Source of the DNA: Escallonia rubra
Lineage: Eukaryota; Streptophyta; Magnoliopsida; Escalloniales; Escalloniaceae
Length of the DNA stretch: 64,000 nt
Direction: 5' to 3'
NCBI GenBank assembly: GCA_033065855.1
Contig: JAVXUO010000473.1
Span: forward strand, 496,001 to 560,000
Below the pieces are notes generated by a model. The model had not been told where the DNA came from and searched no databases. It saw only the letters and a list, made by a program, of their open reading frames with translations. The translations under genes and the position numbers were made by a program. How positions within the stretch are numbered: position 1 is the stretch's first letter; each line of letters begins with the position of its first letter. This document shows, one piece after another, positions 59,188-64,000 of the stretch.

Positions 59188-60636
59188 TAGAGTTGTCAAA
59201 AGGGCCGGGCGGCCCGCGGGCTGGCCCGACCCGGCCCGGTTCTGGCCCGGGCTGGCCCGGCCCCGTCCATGAACAGTAGCGGCCCTGCACAAGGGGGCTT
59301 GGGGCCTGGGCCTGGACCAGGCCTTCAGATTCTGCGAAAAAGCCCGGCCCGGCCCGGCCCGGAAACGGCCCGGTTTTGGCCCGGCCCGAATCCAGCCCGG
59401 TTTTGGCCCGGGCTTGGCCCGGTTCTGGCCCTGTAGGCCTGTTTGGCATTTTCTGTTTCATTTCTCTTCTATGTTTCCTGTTTTCTTGTTTTTTTGTTTT
59501 CTGTTGGTTCTTCTTTCTTTCCCATAAGGGAAAGGTTTTCCCTTTTTTTTTTCTTTCATTATCTTCCACCCAATGCATCCATTATCCACATATCCCATAT
59601 TTTAACATTTAACTAACATAGTAATTGTAAGTTGTAACAAGGAGGAGGTGGCAAGACTATAAAACATGGTTTTTTTTAATTATTTTTTATAAAATTACAC
59701 AAATGTCCCTAAACTTTACGTATTTATAAAAGCACCCCAAACTTTGAGAGTCATGGTGATATTATTGAGAAACGTCTCTATAAGAATATTGTTGCTCCGC
59801 ACTTAGGATAATTAGCAATCATTTTTCAGTAGACTTTCGGACAAAGAAACGTAATCTTGGGACATATTTTGAGATCGAGATTTGTGTACTATTCGAATTA
59901 TACTTACAAGATTTTCTTTGATTGCACGATTTTGACAAATCTCATATTCACGTCTCTTACGAAAACAACAAGAATTGGCACACAAAAAGAAAACATTTTT
60001 TTGCTTCTCGCTTTTGCTCTAGTTCTTTTTTAGTATTGAGGAATGATAATGGTAAAATATAAGAGCGCATCAACAATAAAGTTTTTCGAGCCTCAACCCA
60101 TTATTAAAAGTAAAAGTAGCCTACAACAGTTTGCTCTATATAACCATCATTGTCGCTAAATGTTATTAGTGTCATTTTGCATGCATTCTTTTAACAATTG
60201 TTTTAGCATTACAATCGTTTTGCATACGTTCTTTTAAGAATTGTTTTAGCGTTATAAAATAAAAGTTACTAGACATATTTAAAAGGAAATACTCATGTAG
60301 TAACCAATTCTTTTTTCCCAATTCAAGATAAATTCATGAGGAAGTTGTATCTCTAATAAAACAACATTATGAGTAAAGAGGGATAATTATAGCCAATTAA
60401 AGAAAGAAATTACACAAAAAAAAAAATAAATAAAATTGGGCCCGGGCCCGGCCCAAGCCCGGCCCTAAATATTGGGCCTAGGGCCAGGGCTTGGACTGGG
60501 CCTAGCATTTCTCCCAGTCGGCCCGGCCCGGCCCGGCCCGGTTGGCAGCCCCACAGGCCCGGCCCCGGCCCGGCCCCACAGCAGGCCCGATGGGCTTGGG
60601 CTGGGCCGGCCCAAGCCCGGCCCTTTGACATCTCTA
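59188..60636. mobile_element. hAT-type transposon, TSD ACCACACC
   Basis: Starts TAGAGTTGTCAAAAGGGCC and ends GGCCCTTTGACATCTCTA, imperfect inverted repeats. The 8-bp ACCACACC flanks it exactly (59180-59187, 60637-60644). Both ends are packed with GGCCCGG/CCGGGCC words for about 230 bp; the middle is AT-rich. No transposase, so non-autonomous. Frames through the GGCCCGG arrays are compositional artefacts. Confidence 0.92.
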
Positions 60637-60644
60637 ACCACACC

Positions 60645-60888
60645 TCTGCCCTGATGACACCTACCTTCCCTTCCTTCTTCTGCATAACAACCACAACACA
60701 ACATTGTTAACTCTCCCACGAGCTTGCCACCTACCTCTCCCACCATCGTTGTAATCCGCCGCTAAAACACACCCACCATAACCCCCACCCCTTAATGCCA
60801 AATCAACCACAAGGCACAAATAGCCCGCTACCCACCTCCACGGGGGCACCCGCAATAGGGCCGGGGGGATGGTCACCCCCCATACTTG

Positions 60889-60943
<55 letters not shown>

Positions 60944-62033
60944 GTTACATTATAGTTGGTTAAAGCATTAAAGTTAAAAAGATAGAAATCAGTATTGTAT
61001 ATTCTTGGATTTGAGCTCTTCCACTTCTTTTGTATCTTTAAAGGTTAAAATTGTACTGTTAAGAAGTGTCACTAAAAATTATTTGAAATTTAGGAGAGTT
61101 TAAGTTTGAGGTGAATTTGTTTGTTTCCTATATTTTGTTGTTTTAGCTCCAATTCAAAAGAAAATTGTACTTACTAGTTTTGTATAAGACTTATGTTGTT
61201 TCGCACTACTCGGTTTCTAATATACATTTTTGATATATGTATAACTGATATACTCACGAGTGTAGGTGAGTGGCATTTAGCCGAACTATTTCTAAACTAT
61301 TATGTATGTTTACAAATAAAAAGTCAATAAGACTAGAATGTATTAATGCACGCAATTTATGTAACTTCAATATGGACGAACTGCCGTATACATGCGATGC
61401 GTGTGCGATTCTGTGATCGTATAACTCCTCCTGATCACTTTTAAAGTGATATGTGATAAAAATTAGGAAAAATGCAAAGCCAAAGAAACAATTACGTACC
61501 GTTTAAGTGTTGAAAAAAAAAGAATTATATGATGAATCTAAGGCCATCGATCGCCGATTTCAATCTGTAATGGAGATGGATGAAGGAAGAAGGGAAGCAA
61601 GATAGACTGATATGGGAGAAGGATAGTTTTGTGAAGTATAGGGAGTGGGGGACTCTATGAGGTAACTGAAGGTTTGAGGAGCGTGAGTAATAATATTTTA
61701 CGGTTTTGTCTTGATAATGGCCACATTTTTGGACATGAATAAGTTAAAGTCTAACACTAAAAGGGTATTATACCAAAAATGAAATTGCACTTCTCATTAT
61801 AAGTAGTATAGATGTGATACTATTACTAATGCAAGAATATCATTTTCGCTCATCGCATAAAATTGAAAACTAGAAATGCTTCAAATTAACTTATTTGTTC
61901 TTTTCTTTTAACTTTAAAGCTTTGTTTAATTGGATTTTCTTCGTACCACATATGCAAAATTATCAATGAATGTTACTAAGAATATATTAACATATCATAG
62001 GTCGATTCGGTTCGGTTTGAAATTGGTTTCAAA
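60645..62033. other. Intergenic; (TA)n microsatellite at about 60893-60939
   Basis: AT-rich DNA with an uninterrupted (TA)n run of about 45 bp. No gene or bounded transposon recognised. Confidence 0.5.
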
Positions 62034-62985
62034 AATGTTAAGAAGCGATCACAAGAAATAAAAGACAGAGACTTGAGCTTGGGCTGTATAGTTGAAAAAC
62101 GAAATTGCAAAATACGTACATGAGTACAGCGTACAACCCTAGTTAGAAAGCAAGCTTGGAAATTGGGAATCAAGATCCAAAAATTAGAAGGTACGTCATT
62201 ATGTATGGCAAAAAAATACATAAGATGGTTGCATACATTGATGCTGACCAGAACTCAACACCTCGTCATATAAACTTAAACCATCTCCACCCCTTGCAGC
62301 TCCATTAAATCCCTTGGACCCATTCCATGTCCTATTTAGCAAATACAGAGCACGTTCACTCCTCAAAGAAAGATCTTTGCTCCCATCTTCCTCACTCGTA
62401 TTTCCCCCACTTTCGAGATCAATATCAAGATCCCTCCCTATCGGGTCTATATGACCCGTTACATACCCAAATTTCCTTTCTTTTTTCCCCCACCTCCAAA
62501 TCACTATTGATAACTAGTATCACATTGCTAACCCATTACTGTCAAAACATAAGGTACAGCCATACACCATCCGAATTCAAACGCATAATCGCGCTTTTCC
62601 TAGACTTTTAGTCAAATGAAAGCAACCACACAAACCAATTCAAGATATCCTAAATAATGCCCTGCTTTCAGGAAAAAAAAAAGACATAAAAACGTCGTTA
62701 AGAAGCGATCACAAGAAATAAAAGACAGAGACTCGAGCTTGGGCTGTCTAGTTGAAAAACGAAATTGCAAAATACGTACATGTGTACAGCGGCGTACAAC
62801 CCTAATTAGAAAGCAAGCTTGGAAATTGGGAATCAAGATCCAAAAATTATAAGGTACATAATGGTTGCATACATTGATGCTGCCAAGTGGCTTGGAAGAA
62901 ATTGCTCACCCTAGATTGAACGGGTTGAGTCTAAGGTTGGTGGATGGGATGGGGATATTCCGAGTTCGAGAATACTATAAACTAG
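62034..62985 (-). pseudogene. Broken, rearranged duplicate of the membrane-protein gene 5' part
   Basis: 62247-62980 matches the parent from 52865 to about 53640, covering the first 71 codons, the 5'UTR intron and the leader. The start ATG has become ACG (62459-62457), and the last base of the 5'UTR exon before GTATGC is T instead of G. Downstream of codon 71 (SSGQ) the coding part is replaced by 62034-62246, a second copy of the 5'UTR-intron region. The remaining frame still encodes IGRDLDIDLESGGNTSEEDG and SLRSERALYLLNRTWNG but runs into unrelated codons. No transmembrane segment is left. Non-functional. Confidence 0.9.
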
Positions 62986-63011
62986 TTTTAACCTCGTACG
63001 TTGCACACGGG
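62982..63011 (-). mobile_element. Helitron 3' end (minus strand)
   Basis: Read on the minus strand: CCCGTGTG-CAA-CGTACGAG hairpin, GGTTAAAA and CTAG (62985-62982), then T. It shares about 35 bp with the terminus at 58354, differing at a few positions. The element body would extend to the right; its 5' end was not found and may be outside the window. It abuts the edge of the duplicated membrane-protein segment. Confidence 0.6.
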
Positions 63012-64000
63012 AGCAACATATGCTAAGTACAAAAATATTCACTCAATTATATTGTACCAATCATAATAAAGTGAAATAATATCAAGAACAATTAAAATGC
63101 TAATAATAAATTTTGGTTTCCTTTTTTATACCATAAATGATTTCGATTAGTGAAGTTCTTGTATCCAAAAAGAAGGGGAATAAAACGATAATATCACCAG
63201 ATCGTAAAGGTAATATTTTTCGGTCTAGTGCATGTAGAGGGTTGTACAACAACTATAAAAGTACTTAATTAAAACTATCATTAGTTTTATCAATAATATT
63301 AAAACAATTTCTTAATGTACATAAAATCAAAAGAACATGTATAACATGCAACAATAACACCAACCAAGCGGTAAACGTTTGTAAGTAATATGAGTGGACA
63401 ACAGGCTGATAAACTGTTGACCCTTTCAAAGAATAATCATAATTTTAAATTGATTAGCGATAACTACCTATTATTGTACATTGAGATTGATCATGGCGGC
63501 CGACTTCATTTCACCATAACTTTTAATCTCAAACTAAATAAATGTGTGATTTTAACTGAGAGCTCCATCTAGAACAACCAAAAATTTATTAAACAAACAA
63601 AGTCCGTTTCATGTTTTCAAACACTATTGAGAAAGAGAAACTAATTAAGTAGGTTCGGTCACACAATCAAATATTGTTAAGAGTGATATTCATAAATAAA
63701 TTTTTTATTACCAAAACTTTCAGCAAAATAAGAGAGATAGGATATGTAAGGGGGGGATGTAGATAAAAGATATGATTATTTCTTCAAATTTGAAGAGTTT
63801 GTGTAAGAAAAGGGAAGACCTTCAAGTAAGCATTTACTTGACAATATTAAAGGATATATTGATAAATAGGTATACTTTATTCAAATATTTTGATTTTGTG
63901 CAAAAGTTTTGTGAATGATTGTGAAATCAGATTTTAATTGAATTAATGAGGAAGCCAAAATTATGGGAACTCGACTAAAATGCTATAATTATAAATTTAC
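63012..64000. other. AT-rich DNA, possibly Helitron body
   Basis: No gene is supported. If the Helitron end at 62982 is real, at least part of this is its interior. Confidence 0.35.

Noticed and set aside
60410..60746. Gly/Pro-rich frames near the right end of the hAT element
   Set aside because: Produced by GGCCCGG arrays; open on both strands.

Overview
The window looks like flowering-plant nuclear DNA. It has GT-AG introns, AT-rich intergenic sequence, plant-specific protein families (extracellular-lipid type GPAT, B3 domain), CCCTAAA telomere-type repeats and many typical plant transposons. No bacterial, organellar or viral genome organisation is visible. I cannot name the species.

Host genes are sparse. 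Four are supported: (1) a GPAT of the GPAT1/2/3-like clade, + strand, 22133-23807, two exons, 523 aa; (2) a small, probably mitochondrial basic protein, + strand, three exons between 44778 and 48147, 124 aa; (3) a single-pass membrane protein of unknown function, - strand, main coding exon 53077-52534, with a 5'UTR intron and further exons toward 49 kb; (4) a 210-aa DEDDy 3'-5' exonuclease (WRN-exonuclease-like), - strand, 56173-55541. Genes 3 and 4 each left a broken duplicate nearby, at 62034-62985 and 56978-58165.

The rest is mostly transposable elements, many delimited by exact target-site duplications (TSDs). 3353-7698 is a decayed Copia element (TSD GATCC) with a MITE nested in it. 9455-18567 is a 9.1-kb LTR element coding only for Gag (TR-GAG type, TSD CTATT) with minisatellite-filled LTRs. 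23996-29918 is a solo LTR of a related family (TSD CATGT), 0.2 kb behind the GPAT stop, and holds a 3.0-kb CACTA element (TSD TTA) that carries a B3-domain gene fragment. 30044-30346 is a MITE. 34997-38495 is a large inverted repeat whose loop holds a hAT element (36197-36874, TSD GAACCGAC). 38496 to about 42.5 kb is a second, degraded CACTA element with TNP2-associated domains. 50197-50381 is an Au-like SINE. 54137-55080 is a MULE (9-bp TSD). 57008-57729 is a Harbinger-like element inserted in the exonuclease duplicate (TSD TAA, with the empty site preserved in the parent gene). 59188-60636 is a hAT element (TSD ACCACACC). Two Helitron 3' ends lie at 58354 and 62982.

The genes do not form an operon or pathway. 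The main story is nested transposition, gene-fragment capture and local duplication around a few housekeeping-type plant genes. Several coding remnants in unrelated elements carry stop codons where the family normally has tryptophan, consistent with decay by cytosine deamination in silenced, methylated DNA. I found no clearly new biological system. The most notable items are the B3-carrying CACTA element, the large inverted repeat at 35-38 kb, and the repeat-rich LTRs of the Gag-only family.
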